From: Candidatus Iainarchaeum sp.
GTDB taxonomy: Archaea > Iainarchaeota > Iainarchaeia > Iainarchaeales > GCA-2688035
Direction of reading: 5' to 3'
Length of the DNA: 26,979 bases
Assembly: GCA_017608725.1 (NCBI GenBank)
Contig: JAFCFG010000006.1
Location: forward strand, 1-26,979
Shown here: positions 8,690 to 18,540 of the stretch, piece after piece
Position numbering within the stretch: the first letter of the stretch is position 1
Layout: each line of letters begins with the position of its first letter
Made by a program: the position numbers and the translations under genes
The notes under the pieces: model-generated
Database searches by the model: none
Seen by the model: the letters and a program-made list of their open reading frames with translations, nothing else
What the model was told of the DNA's origin: nothing

Positions 8690-11600
8690 ATGGGCTTGAA
8701 AGATGCGTATGTTGCATTAGAGGATAAATGGTATGGTTTCTTAGACAGGGTTGATGCCCACATCCCAATATACAAGATAGTTGACCCAATCGACAGGGTT
8801 GTCCCATCCCTCCTTCTCTTTATTGCAGTAATTGTTGCATTGCTTGCTTTCTTTCTTATAATGCCAGGGCTTCCCATGACAGGGCAGGTTTGTTGCAGAG
8901 GTAATAAACAGCAAGGAAACAGGTGCTGACGGCAGCATTAAATTCAATGCACCCTTTAATTCAAGCATTGAGATAAGGATCGAAGAAGTAACAGTTGATG
9001 GCGTAGAATACGAGGCGAAGCATATAAAGTTTCAGGTTGCTGAGGAAGCTGATTTTAGCCAAAAAATTATTTTGAAAGAGAAAGGGCTACCATTCATTAA
9101 GAGAACCATCCTGTTCCAGAACAGCGCTGGCGAAAGAATAACAGGTGAACTCATCAAAATAAGGCTTAGCTGCCAGAATAACCTGGCCCAGCTGCCCCAA
9201 ACAATAGTGGCTGACAACGACAAAGACGGGAGCATTGCAGTAAATATGCCCAGTGACTGCGGAATACTTTACGCAGACATCATAGCGCCAAGTAAATTCA
9301 AGCAGATGAGCTACACAATCTCAAACAGTACGCAGGCAATAAAGCTAGAAAGCCTAGATGTTGCAAAAGGCTCATTGAGGGTAAAGATAAAGGACGGCCA
9401 GGGAAACCTGGTTACCGGAACCAACTTCAGCGTCAAACTCATGGACAGCGCTGGCTCACAGGTCAGTGAAAAATACAGCCTGAACTACGGTGAAGCCTTT
9501 TTCACTGATGTAACAGCTGGAAGCTACAGCGTAAGCGTTGAAGACTTGGACGGAGACTATGGGCTTGCATCCAAGAGCAATGTTCCTGTTCCTGTTGATG
9601 ATACAGCAATAGTTGAAGTGGTTGTAAGCAAAACAGTTAAGGCAACCATTAACGTAAGCGTTGTTGACAAGGCAACCCAGCAGGCAATTCCAAACGCAAC
9701 TGTAAAACTGTTTGATTCAAGCGGCAGAACACTTAGTGAAAAGAACACTGGAGACCAGGCAGAGGTTGTTGTCTTCTATCTGACAGACAACAAGGATTAC
9801 ACTATTATTGCATCGCATGATGATTACTTGTATGAAACAGCCAGCTTGCAGCAGGTAAGCAACCTGGATGTTAAATTTGAATTGGACAGAATAACAGCCC
9901 AAAACAGTGGAAGGGTAAAGGTAAGGGTATTGGACGAGGATGGCCTGGTTGTCCACAACGCAAAGGTCAAGTTGCGTTTTCTGGAAACGGAAATGCTTGC
10001 TCCCTACCCGGCAAAAACCACTGACAGAAACGGCATAGCAAGCTTTGTTGGGGTAAAGGAAGGAAGCTATTACGCTTACGTGGAGAAGTATCCTGCCTTT
10101 GGAGACAACAAGCCTGAGGGCAAGGAAATAGACATCAGGGAGGTAACATACTTTACAGTTCACCTCTACATTGGCAACAGCATGGTTCAGGTAAGGGCAG
10201 AGGACGAAGACGGAATGCCGGTGCACGAGGCAGAGGCAGAGTTCTTTGCAGAGAATGGGGAAAGCCTGGGAAAGATTCCTTTGCCAGAGGGCATTGGCCA
10301 GTATGAACTGAAAGCGGACAAAAGGGCATATGTTGTTGTAAGGCACGATAACTTCATGTCAGTGCAGACAATGCCACAGCAGCTTTGGCCAAACCAGACA
10401 ATCAGCTTTACTGCAAAAATGGAGCCAAGGCTTGTTCTGGGAGACCCAAAAATAGAGTTTGAGGGGATATTCAACAAATCAGGAAAACAAGTGCAGCAGC
10501 TGGATGCAGGAAACAGGTATTTTGCAAGGTTTAAGTTGAGCGTGCCAGAGGCAGGCAATTTCAGCCAGGGGGGCTTCCATTTTAGAATAGGGGATGAAAG
10601 ATTGCTTGTAAATGAGCCCCTGGTGATAAAGGACGTTATTGCAGGGGACATAAAGGCTCCGTTGAAGGGAACGAGCTTTACCCCGCCAATTGGATATGAG
10701 AAAGACAGCCAAAATTTAACAGAGGGAGACGCGAAATGGGTTAACATATGGTGGTCAGACCTTCAACCAATGAATTATTATTTTGGGTTTGAGATAAGGG
10801 TAAAGAGCCAGATAACCCCCTACACAAAGCTTGCAATGCACTACAGGGCATGGGCAAAGGACGAGGCAGAAGACTATGTCAGGGTTCCATATGATTCCAT
10901 CCTTGGAACTGCTGAAACAACAGCAGAAAAGCAGGCGCTTTATGCAAAAACCCTTGACCTGCAGTTCCTGGAGGGCTCACCCAGTGACTGCCAGGAGGAC
11001 TTTTGCTACAGTGGAGAAAGCATACTTGACGAGGACAGGGGGCTTTACATTTATGAGCCCTATCAGATGAGGGCAGGGGCCAAGCACAAGCTGACATTTG
11101 ACATATTGAACAACAGTGAAAGGCAGTACGACAGCAGTGAATTATACATAACAGTGGATGGTCTAACCATAACAGGATATGAAATAGTAAACGCTTCAGG
11201 GCGAGAAACAGGTGCAGAGAACATTGCAGGGAAAAAGGTTGAAGCCATTGATTTGGGTGAATTCACCAAGGGGAAGAGTGTCAGCAGCAGGGTTTCTTTC
11301 AGCGCCTCTTCAGCTGGGAATGCGGCAATTGAAGTAAAGGTAATTGCAGATGGCAGGGTTGTTTTCCAGAGGAACATTAGTGCACAGGTGGTTAGCGAAA
11401 GGGAAATGCAGGTTTCGGTTGACCCAGAAACAATACCGGCTTATATAGCAAACGATTTGCAGGTTTACATTAGGGAAAATGCCGATGGGCAGCACTTTGA
11501 CGTTGACAACGCACTTGTAAGGCTTACAATAACGCATCCAGACAAAACAACGGAATTTTACACTTCTATTACAAACGGTTTTGGAAAAACAAGCTTTAAC

Positions 11601-14600
11601 CTGCCTGCTTTGCAGCCAAACGCAAAAATAGTGGTTGAGGCAGAGAAGCCAGAGTATTATGCAGAGCCGCTTGTTTTGTTTGTTGACAGCAACGTTCTTA
11701 GGTTCTCTCCTGGCAAAGTGAATTCAAATTTGGATACCAGGGGAGTGAAAGAGCAGGTGTTTACTGCTGAGGCCAGGAATGTTATTGGAATTGACCTCAA
11801 AATCAAGAACATTGCTTTAAGCGGGGCATTCAAGGGGTTGCTTGACAGGGGAACAATGGCAAACTTTGCAAAACAGTACATTGGAATGACAATTGAGGGC
11901 AGCCAAAGCGCTGTAAGGGAGTTCTTCAAAACAAAGCTGAGTGCAAACGCAAGGGAACTGCTTTTAAGGAACGAAAAACTGTTGGGCGAATACGTTGTTA
12001 CTGCAACAAACAGCGACGAAAGCATTACCTGGGACATAATTGTGCCATTGCAGGTTAGGGTGGCTGTTGGCGATTTGCCTGACAATGCACCCTGCCTGAT
12101 AATTTCAAGGGAGAAGTGGGATGCCTCCACTCTTGAGAACAGTGCAACTATTGAATTTGAGGTACAGAACAACTGCATGGCAGCCGGCAGCTTTGTTGAA
12201 TTGGACAATTTGCAGGCAATGCTTGAATGGCAGGGAGACGCAATTGGAACAGTTGAGCTAACATTGATTGAAGCAGAAACCGGCAGCAGCAACAGCGAGA
12301 TTCTAAGGCCTGGAATGTGGGTGCAGTTGTTCAAAACAATTCAGCCTGATTCAATCTACTACGCAATGCTTACCTTTACACCAAAGCAGGGCCATTTGGG
12401 TGAGACAGCGAAATTCACTGTGGACATAGATGGCCAGACAACCACAAGCGGGGGCAGTGCCTTTGTTGGCTCAAAGCCAAGCAAAATCACCTCAAACATT
12501 AAAGTCGTGAATTTGCAGCAGTGCATCACATACGAGGGAGCAGAGAACGTTGTTGAATTAAGAGCTGGGCAAAACGATGGGGCATTTACTGTTGATTCAA
12601 GTGATTGCGGTAACACTGGGGTAACAATTGAATTATGCAGGCAAAATCCAAATTGCAGCGGGGGAGCAGAGGGAGGAATTGAAGTAACCCCCCTAAGCTT
12701 TACCCTAAGGCCAGACAACCCAACAAAGGAAATACTTGTAAGCAGAAGAAGCATTCCGGGAATGTATGGAATCAACGTTGAGGCAAAAGTAGCAGGCACC
12801 TCTTTCAGAGAGGTAAAGAATATTGATGTATTGGTTGAACCAGAATCAAGCAATGAATTTGCTCTTGACAAATATGAACTGAGTTTGAAGGGGATTGGGG
12901 CAAAGGACGAGGTAAAGCTGACAAACAAGGCATTGAGTGAAACTGTTTCAGTTGATGCTTCTGCATGCGACTGGGGCACAGCAGAGGAAGAAGGAATGTT
13001 TGACTTGGCTGGAGCTGGGATGGGTGCTGCTATTGCAGCATTGTTGGGCGCAAAAACAGCGATAGAGCAGGCAAGCGAAGCAACAAACGCAGTTAACCTT
13101 GCAAGAACCACGGATTTAAGCAATGCGCTTGAACAGGCAAGAGCAGCAAACCAGGCAACAGAAGCTGCAAAGGCTGCAAGCGAGGCAGCGAAAACTGCTT
13201 CGGAAACAGCCCAAAATGAGGCAGTGAAGTCAGCAAATAGAGCTGTTCAGCAGGCAGCAGCAAAAGCAGGCAGCATTCCAGCAACATGTGATGCAGGCAC
13301 TAACACATACTTGGGCAATGCAAGTAGCAATACAGGTGCAGCAGACACAACTGCAAGCAGCTCATTTATTTCAAGTATCGGAAGCATGATCGGGTCAATT
13401 TTAAGTGGTGTTGGAAAAATTGGCAGCGGCGTATTTAACACTATTACAGGAAGGGAAACAGCATCAGCCAATGAGGCCTGGCAGGTAAGCACTTCCCCAA
13501 TGAACTCAACAAAGGACCTTGACAACAGCATTGCTGATACAGATAGCGCGATTTCGCATGTAACTGATAACAGGGCAGAACTGGTAAAAAGCCGGGCTGA
13601 TGCTGAAACAATGCTGGCAGAACTGAACAATGCAAAAATACAGCTTGCCGGGGCAAGTGCATCAATAGATTCCAGCATTGGCATATGCACTGCTGATTGC
13701 GCACTAGAACCAGCAGGGCCCTGCTGCCCGCACCTTGGCACTGCCCAGGCTGCCAAAGGGGAAATAAATGCTGCCATTGCAGCAGTTGACAACGCTATTG
13801 CAAAAACAGAGGCTGCAAAGGCAGAAATTGCGGAAGCAATTAGTTCAGCAGATAGCTCCCTTGCTGAGCTTCAAAGTACGCAAACACTGCTTCAAAACGC
13901 AAAAACCTCAATGGGCAAGCTTGGCAAAACAATGGCAGCAACAGAGGGGGCAAGCAGCTTTAACAAAGGCAAGTTCTTTGGCATTTTGGGTACGTATGCT
14001 GCATTGGGTGCAATTGCCGGTGGCCTAATGGGCGGCGTATTTGGAGATGACCCCTGTGACCAAAGGGTTACTGCAAACCTAATGGACTATGTGATTAACC
14101 TGAAGGATGATAATTTGCCACTGGCTGTTGACAAAGAGGGAGTTACTGCGGAGTGGAAAACAGATGGTGCACAGGTCTTTGGCACTTATGATAGCCAGGA
14201 AGTTGGAATTGAATTTAATAATGTTTCGGTTGAACCGGGAAAGCCGACCTATGCAACAGTAACCATTAGTGCAACAAGGCATTACCATGCAAGCCCAACA
14301 ACTATTAGCAGGGGCGACTCAGGATTTGGGCCATTTAATGTTCCTGACCAAAGAAGCGAAACCTACACCCAGAAGTTCCACTTGAAGCTTAACACAAAGG
14401 ATATCTCGCTTGAAATACCCCCCCTGCCAGAGGAAGAAGGCTGCCTGATGGGAACCCTTGTAGGGAGAACAGGCAGGGAAGCCCTGCCAAAAATAAAGCT
14501 TAATTGGAGCTGGGATGACCAAACAGGGATTGCAGCAGATGAGTGCGATTATTTGAACGATGAAGCAGTTTACTGTGATGCAACCCAGTTTGGCATAATG

Positions 14601-16139
14601 GTGAACAAAAGGCTGAGGGCATTGGAGCAATTCCTTTCAGCGAATACTCCCCTGCCCTGCCCGCCAAATCCCGCAATAGAATCCCTGGAAGAGATTGGGG
14701 AGGAATACAATGCAGCCCTGGACGAGCTGGGCATGGTGCCGTTTGTTCCGATGGACGTGGACAGTTGTTGGATGCCCCGTTCTACTGTTCTGTTTGACGG
14801 AAAGCCTGCTTTGCTTTACTACGTTGAAGCAAATTTGGATAGCATTACTTGGACTGAGGAAGTGCCTGATTTGGATTCCCTGAGAAAGCTGCTGCATTTC
14901 AAGGCCTATTTGATTAAGGACGGCTACAGTGGGGATTTCCAGCGTGACTTTGTTGAATTCTATACGACAACCAGCTTTTATGACCCTCCGGAATGGTTTG
15001 TTGGTTCAGGGGAGAGATACGCTGACCTGTTCAGTGACCAGGATATTATGAGGTTTAGAACAAGGTATGCTGGGGATGAAAGGCTGTCTTCAGCTGGCTT
15101 GTATGATGTGGTTCTGGCAGTCAATTACTTCAATGAGGACTGGCAGTTGTTCAGGCTGGGTTTGCCTGATGCAAAGATTGTTGTTGACCTGCATCTTATT
15201 GAGAACCCTTACCCTGACTCAATATTCTACAACCTGCCGTTCAACGGAAACATTGGAAAGGAAAGTAGCAACGGCAGGGTTGGCTACGGTGTGAATTTTG
15301 AGAACAGGAAGGACAACATCCTGATTACCGAGTACCCGGGCGAATCAATTGACACTGCTGCAATTAGCGGCAGCACTACCATAAGCGTTATTGAAACAGA
15401 TGTTGAAACTGACATAAAGAAAATCAATGCAAGCGCTTCCAACAGGGGATTTTTGATGAATGTGGCAGAGGGCTCAGGCAGTGTAAAGGAAATAACCTTC
15501 AGCCCAAATTATGCCACTCCTGTTTTGCTGCAGCTCAGCCATGGCAGGGACGAAGAGCCCTTCTCTGCGTTCTATCAGCTGCAGGAAACCCTGACGCCTG
15601 TAGAGGTTGGAACAAACCTTGGGTTTTGGACTGGCTCAGGAGAATGCTTGGACTTTACTGGCATTCCAGTATTTGAGGCATTTGACTTCAAGGCAGACAG
15701 GGAAGCAACTAGCAGCGACAGGCTAAGCAACTGGGAGTTTGCCTATGCAGTTGACTGGGACAAGGCAGACTACAGCGGCAATGTTTACCTTAAAACAGTG
15801 TTCTTTACCCCAACAAACGGCAGCTATAATTTGAAGGCACTGCAGCCAACTGAACTAAAGTTTATTACACCAAGCAGTGGCAGCCAGCAGGTAGTTGAAT
15901 TGGAGGGAATTAGGGGCATGCAGCACAACAGCAGGCAGGGGATGGACAATGCAAAGAGCCTGCAGGACCTCTTTGATTTGGTGGAAAGCAGGCATGTCTG
16001 CGTTACAAATTCAGGGGCAAGGACAGCGTTTTGGTGGAATCCGAAAACATTGTACGAAACAGCCGGCCCAAACACAAGCATTAGGGACTTTGAAGAAGGC
16101 CTTGTTGCTGGCCAAAGCTGCATTGGATACAGCAGTTGA
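8690..16139 (+). CDS. Giant membrane-anchored surface protein (paralogue 3, about 2482 aa, one apparent frameshift)
   Basis: ATG 8690 starts MGLKDAYVALEDKWYGFLDR plus a membrane anchor (about residues 38-60) homologous to paralogue 2. That frame stops at 8929, while the frame running to 16139 is open from 8880 and continues coherent beta-domain sequence. Removing one T from the TTT at 8889-8891 restores one 2482-aa protein, so I annotate a single gene. Carboxypeptidase-regulatory-like domains follow, then the domain shared with paralogue 2 (C767-x4-C772) and Ig-like domains with conserved cysteine pairs. Between hydrophobic Gly-rich segments (about 1436-1457 and 1762-1785) lies an Ala-rich coiled-coil module of about 300 residues with a further hydrophobic stretch (about 1560-1586). 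YCDATQF sits at 1961 and the shared C-terminal domain at about 2065-2482, with a WNP near the end. It may alternatively be a decaying copy, but the remaining 7 kb without a stop argues against long-standing decay. Confidence 0.85.
8880..8929 (+). other. Apparent +1 frameshift in giant paralogue 3
   Basis: Codons in the 8690 frame read MTGQV then meet TGA at 8927-8929. From 8880 onward the frame shifted by one base reads VAEVINSKETGADG and stays open to 16139. Deleting one T in the TTT at 8889-8891 joins the halves as MTGQVVAEVINSK, which fits the paralogue's topology of anchor followed by beta domain. A consensus error, a real recent mutation and ribosomal +1 shifting cannot be separated from the sequence. 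A consensus error is the simplest reading. Confidence 0.8.
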
Positions 16140-16235
16140 GGCGAGCGTTAGCGAGCATAACCCATACTTTGTATGGCATTAATTTACACGCGGAATTTGC
16201 GGGCTGGCCAAAGCTGCATTGGATACAGCAGTTGA
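16107..16235 (+). repeat. 33-bp direct repeat containing the stop codon of giant paralogue 3
   Basis: Identical 33-nt copies lie at 16107-16139 and 16203-16235. Each begins GCTGGCCAAAGC and ends CAGTTGA, so the first includes the gene's TGA at 16137-16139. The offset is 96 nt, a multiple of three. The second copy lies outside the gene and has no start codon context of its own. Confidence 0.95.
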
Positions 16236-16450
16236 AAACCAGCCTTATTTTGGGGAAAAATCAATTAACAGGGGGCCAGTTTCTTAAAGCGCCCTGTAGA
16301 AATGATTCATAAATGCAAAATTTGAATCCCTTAAATCGGCTTTAAACGGCAAAATAGCAGCAAGGCATTTATAAACAAAAATAGAATTTCTACACAGGAT
16401 TTCTTAAAGCAAATTAATTTAAATCAGAACAATTATTCTAGTTATTGGTT
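16140..16450. other. Intergenic region with repeats, a hairpin and a promoter
   Basis: The gap first holds a GCGAGC-GTTA-GCGAGC direct repeat (16141-16156) and a perfect CCATAC/GTATGG hairpin with a 3-nt loop (16162-16176). It then contains the second copy of the 33-bp repeat and an 11-nt word TTTCTTAAAGC present twice (16280-16290 and 16400-16410). A strong TATA-like TTTATAAA sits at 16368-16375. No gene was recognised here. Confidence 0.7.
16368..16375 (+). promoter_or_regulatory. TATA box upstream of the small membrane protein cluster
   Basis: TTTATAAA followed by CAAAAATAG lies 83 nt ahead of ATG 16451. Archaeal transcription usually starts about 25 nt downstream of the TATA, which predicts a leader of about 50 nt. 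The identical octamer recurs at 17207. Confidence 0.5.
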
Positions 16451-16843
16451 ATGGTTCAAGATATTTTGCCAATGCTCTTTGCTTTGTTTTCCTTTTCAGA
16501 GTTTTTTGGAGACATGACCTTTGTTTTGAAGATATTTGTTTTAATGACAATAATCAGCTTTATTGTAATGCATTTGGGAACAGGGCCCCTGGCAATCATA
16601 TTGATTTTGGGGATAAGCTACTTTGTTTTGATTGGTGCTTTTTGGTTTTTTGGCTCAGTCTATGTTCTAATGATGCTGCTGATGTTCGGAGTTTCAGGCA
16701 TTTTAATTGATTTCTTTTTTGTTGGAGGGATGGGAACGCCGCAAGAGCAGACACCAATAAGCCATGGTATTGACTTGAGGGCAAAGAGGGGGGCAATGAT
16801 GGCGCATGGCAGAGGCAGCCCCAGAAGAAGAATGATGAGATGA
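16451..16843 (+). CDS. Small membrane protein, three predicted segments, Arg-rich tail (130 aa)
   Basis: ATG 16451 starts MVQDILPMLF; a TTG six bases upstream is in frame but gives no better signal. Hydrophobic segments lie at about 23-41, 46-67 and 68-90, followed by a 40-residue hydrophilic tail ending SPRRRMMR that is likely cytoplasmic. It is not recognised as a member of any family. It is the first of five same-strand small membrane proteins and its stop is 6 nt before the next ATG, which suggests an operon. The size, hydrophobicity and clustering are reminiscent of inner-membrane subunits of secretion or pilus systems, but no motif confirms that. Confidence 0.8.
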   Translation: MVQDILPMLFALFSFSEFFGDMTFVLKIFVLMTIISFIVMHLGTGPLAIILILGISYFVLIGAFWFFGSVYVLMMLLMFGVSGILIDFFFVGGMGTPQEQTPISHGIDLRAKRGAMMAHGRGSPRRRMMR

Positions 16844-16849
16844 AAAAAG

Positions 16850-17188
16850 ATGGCTTTTTCAATGAACCAGCAGGGGAACATGCTTTTGTTTATTTTCATT
16901 GCCTTCCTTATCTTAGCTGTGCTGCCCCCCATTGTAATGATGCTGTTTCCAGCGGCAGACATCATAATCAGGGTAATACTTGTTTTGCTGATTTTTTCAA
17001 CTGTAAGGGGCTATCTTGGAGGGGGCATTCTCTCGCTTATAATTAGCGGCGTGCTAATTTACTTCCTTGTAATCAAATGGGCTTACTTCACTGCATCCAT
17101 GTATGTGTTCTTTTACTTCATAATGACCTTTGCAATTACCTCAGTGGTGATTTGGGGAATCGGAATGAATATAGGGAAAAGGGGGTAG
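16850..17188 (+). CDS. Small integral membrane protein (112 aa)
   Basis: ATG 16850 gives MAFSMNQQGN; ATG 16862 is an alternative start. Nearly the whole protein is hydrophobic, with likely membrane segments at about 11-33, 37-52, 58-78 and 82-105, Arg42 and Arg53 in the second loop region and a basic GKRG end. It follows the previous stop by 6 nt and is probably co-transcribed with it. It is followed by a gap with its own TATA elements, so the operon may break or gain a promoter there. The family is not recognised. Confidence 0.8.
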   Translation: MAFSMNQQGNMLLFIFIAFLILAVLPPIVMMLFPAADIIIRVILVLLIFSTVRGYLGGGILSLIISGVLIYFLVIKWAYFTASMYVFFYFIMTFAITSVVIWGIGMNIGKRG

Positions 17189-17206
17189 AGTAACTGCTAA
17201 CCAGAC

Positions 17207-17260
17207 TTTATAAATGGGCCAATAAATGCTGTATTAGGGGGCAGAGAAGGTTTTATAATA
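17207..17260 (+). promoter_or_regulatory. Two TATA-like elements before the third small membrane protein
   Basis: TTTATAAA at 17207-17214 and TTTTATAATA at 17251-17260 lie 94 and 50 nt ahead of ATG 17301. The second is at the usual distance for a short leader. An AAGGTG at 17285-17290 may serve as a weak ribosome-binding site with 10-nt spacing. Confidence 0.5.
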
Positions 17261-17300
17261 AAGAAACGGCATTAATTTCTATGTAAGGTGCATCAAAAAA

Positions 17301-17564
17301 ATGTTTTTTGCATTGCTGCAATTGAACGAGGCAACCCTGTACACTGATCTGTGGACAGTTCTCTCACTGTTCTACCTTGTGTGGATCTTTGGCTGGGCAA
17401 AGAATGCACTGGGTTCAGCAAAGCTTGCAATACTGTTTGCGGTAATAGTTGTTTACCTGACTTTCTTTTTGCACCCTGAACTGGTCTGGTTGCCAGTGCT
17501 GATAATAATTTTTGCTGCCCTTGGAAAAGGCGTGTTTGAAAAAGCAAACGTGTTCAAGGACTGA
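17301..17564 (+). CDS. Small integral membrane protein (87 aa)
   Basis: ATG 17301 starts MFFALLQLNEATLYTDLW. Three hydrophobic segments are visible at about 15-32, 41-57 and 61-76, with a short charged end (EKANVFKD). The GWAKNALGSAK loop between segments 1 and 2 is probably cytoplasmic by the positive-inside rule. It is 12-21 nt from the next gene and likely in the same transcript. No family is recognised. Confidence 0.8.
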   Translation: MFFALLQLNEATLYTDLWTVLSLFYLVWIFGWAKNALGSAKLAILFAVIVVYLTFFLHPELVWLPVLIIIFAALGKGVFEKANVFKD

Positions 17565-17585
17565 GCTGGAAAGGGAGTGGTTTTT

Positions 17586-17921
17586 TTGGATACATTTACC
17601 TTCATGGTTGCTATTCTCCTAATGATGCTTGCAGTGCAATTCAACCAAAACTGGCTTGTTTTTGCAATTGTTGCAATAATGATTCTAACCATGCGGAGTC
17701 TTAGCACCACGCTTTTCCTAATAATTGCAACAATTGTAATGTTTGTTTCAAAAGAGTATCTTAAGGAATACTGGCCATTTGTTCTGTTTGGCCTAATAAT
17801 CCTTGCGCTGTTGATTGGCATTGGAAAGAAGGACGGGGGCCAGCCGGAGGCGATGCCAATGGACCTGTACGGCGGTGGCTTTGATGCAGGGGGCTTTGGC
17901 GGCTTACCAGGGGGGCTTTGA
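17586..17921 (+). CDS. Small membrane protein with Gly-rich tail (111 aa)
   Basis: I chose TTG 17586 because GGGAGTGG lies five bases upstream as a ribosome-binding site; an in-frame GTG at 17577 would add MVF. The protein begins MDTFTFMVAILL and has three to four hydrophobic segments (about 4-19, 21-36, 38-53 and 62-79), then a soluble tail with GGGFDAGGFGGLPGGL. Its stop lies inside the first copy of a GGGGGCTTTGA repeat that recurs twice downstream, the last copy carrying the next gene's start. The function is unknown. Confidence 0.75.
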   Translation: MDTFTFMVAILLMMLAVQFNQNWLVFAIVAIMILTMRSLSTTLFLIIATIVMFVSKEYLKEYWPFVLFGLIILALLIGIGKKDGGQPEAMPMDLYGGGFDAGGFGGLPGGL

Positions 17922-17983
17922 AATCGGGGTTGTTTGATTAGGAGGGGCTTTGAGGTCAGGGTTATTCTATTAGGGGGCTTTGA
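17911..17983 (+). repeat. GGGGGCTTTGA repeated three times across a gene junction
   Basis: Copies lie at 17911-17921, 17943-17953 (first base A) and 17973-17983, embedded in diverged 30-32-nt units. Copy 1 contains the TGA of the upstream gene. Copy 3 supplies the GGGGG and the TTG from which the downstream gene can start. Confidence 0.85.
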
Positions 17984-18372
17984 AATTGTTGTTTTATCAG
18001 ATGAGGCAGAGCATTATCTTTCTCCTGATAATAGCAGGGTTTGGATTCATTGCAATTGACCAGCCGCTGCCGGCTGGCCTTTGCTTTATTGCAGCTGTTC
18101 TCCTCCTAATAGTGAAAACAGTGAAGAAAACAGTTCAAGCAGCAGGGGCAACAGCAGGGGTAATGGGCTACGGCGTTAAAGAGGAAGTCAGCAAAGCAAA
18201 GGGCAATTACCCTGACCCAAACGTTTTCAAGGAGGGCATTGAAAACGCAATTGACTTAACAGCACAGCAGGTGCACGCACCGGACACGCACAAGTTCAAG
18301 TACAAGGGAGTTGGCGCATTTGGTGAGGGATGCAACAAACTGATTGACGCATTCAAAAGGGTTTTCAGATAG
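17980..18372 (+). CDS. Small membrane protein with cytoplasmic C-terminal domain (about 130 aa)
   Basis: The start is uncertain. TTG 17980 gives the longest form; TTG 17986 has AGGGGG about eight bases upstream, and ATG 18001 gives MRQSIIFLLI with no clear ribosome-binding site. Two hydrophobic segments (about 11-27 and 31-46) are followed by KTVKKT and an 80-residue soluble region with a GVGAFGEGCNKLIDAFKRVF end that looks helical. It is the last of the five clustered membrane proteins. Its TAG is inside a 21-nt exact tandem repeat. No family is recognised. Confidence 0.75.
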   Translation: MKLLFYQMRQSIIFLLIIAGFGFIAIDQPLPAGLCFIAAVLLLIVKTVKKTVQAAGATAGVMGYGVKEEVSKAKGNYPDPNVFKEGIENAIDLTAQQVHAPDTHKFKYKGVGAFGEGCNKLIDAFKRVFR

Positions 18373-18410
18373 GGAAATGCAAAAAAACTATAGGGAAATG
18401 CAAAAAAACT
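18369..18410 (+). repeat. 21-nt exact tandem repeat containing a stop codon
   Basis: Two adjacent identical units, ATAGGGAAATGC followed by A7-CT, lie at 18369-18389 and 18390-18410. The first contains the TAG of the preceding gene. The unit length is a multiple of three, so a second in-frame TAG results. Confidence 0.95.
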
Positions 18411-18433
18411 GTTTGAATTAACCAAAAAAAAGC

Positions 18434-18520
18434 TTTTCAGGCAAGGGCAGGCCGGCTGGTTGAATTATTCAAAAAGGGTTTTTTCAGGCAAGGGCAGGCC
18501 GGCTGGTTGAATTATTCAAA
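18434..18520. repeat. 40-nt exact direct repeat, 47-nt period, between convergent genes
   Basis: Copies at 18434-18473 and 18481-18520 begin TTTTCAGGCAAGGGCAGG, contain the palindromic core GCCGGC and end GAATTATTCAAA. They fill most of the gap between two convergent genes. Each contains GGCAAGGGCAGGCC, richer in G+C than the surroundings. A terminator or insulator role is possible but not shown. Confidence 0.95.
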
Positions 18521-18540
18521 GGGCTTTAAGTAGAGAAAAA

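Noticed and set aside
8880..8929. Two separate genes (short anchor protein plus secreted giant)
   Set aside because: The downstream frame has no plausible start near 8880-9072 and its codons between 8880 and 9071 are clearly coding; homology to paralogue 2 spans the junction.
12359..13123. Minus-strand open frame of 254 codons inside giant paralogue 3
   Set aside because: Antisense to a strongly coding region; composition is Ser/Pro-rich as expected from the reverse strand, with no domain or ribosome-binding site. The same applies to the minus frames at 11657-12334, 4258-4866 and 9717-10346.
16203..16235. Second copy of the giant's 3' end as a separate gene fragment
   Set aside because: Only 33 nt are shared and no coding sequence precedes it, so it is a local duplication, not a remnant gene copy.
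18369..18520. CRISPR array
   Set aside because: Two different repeat types with only two copies each and no regular unique spacers; no cas genes in the window.
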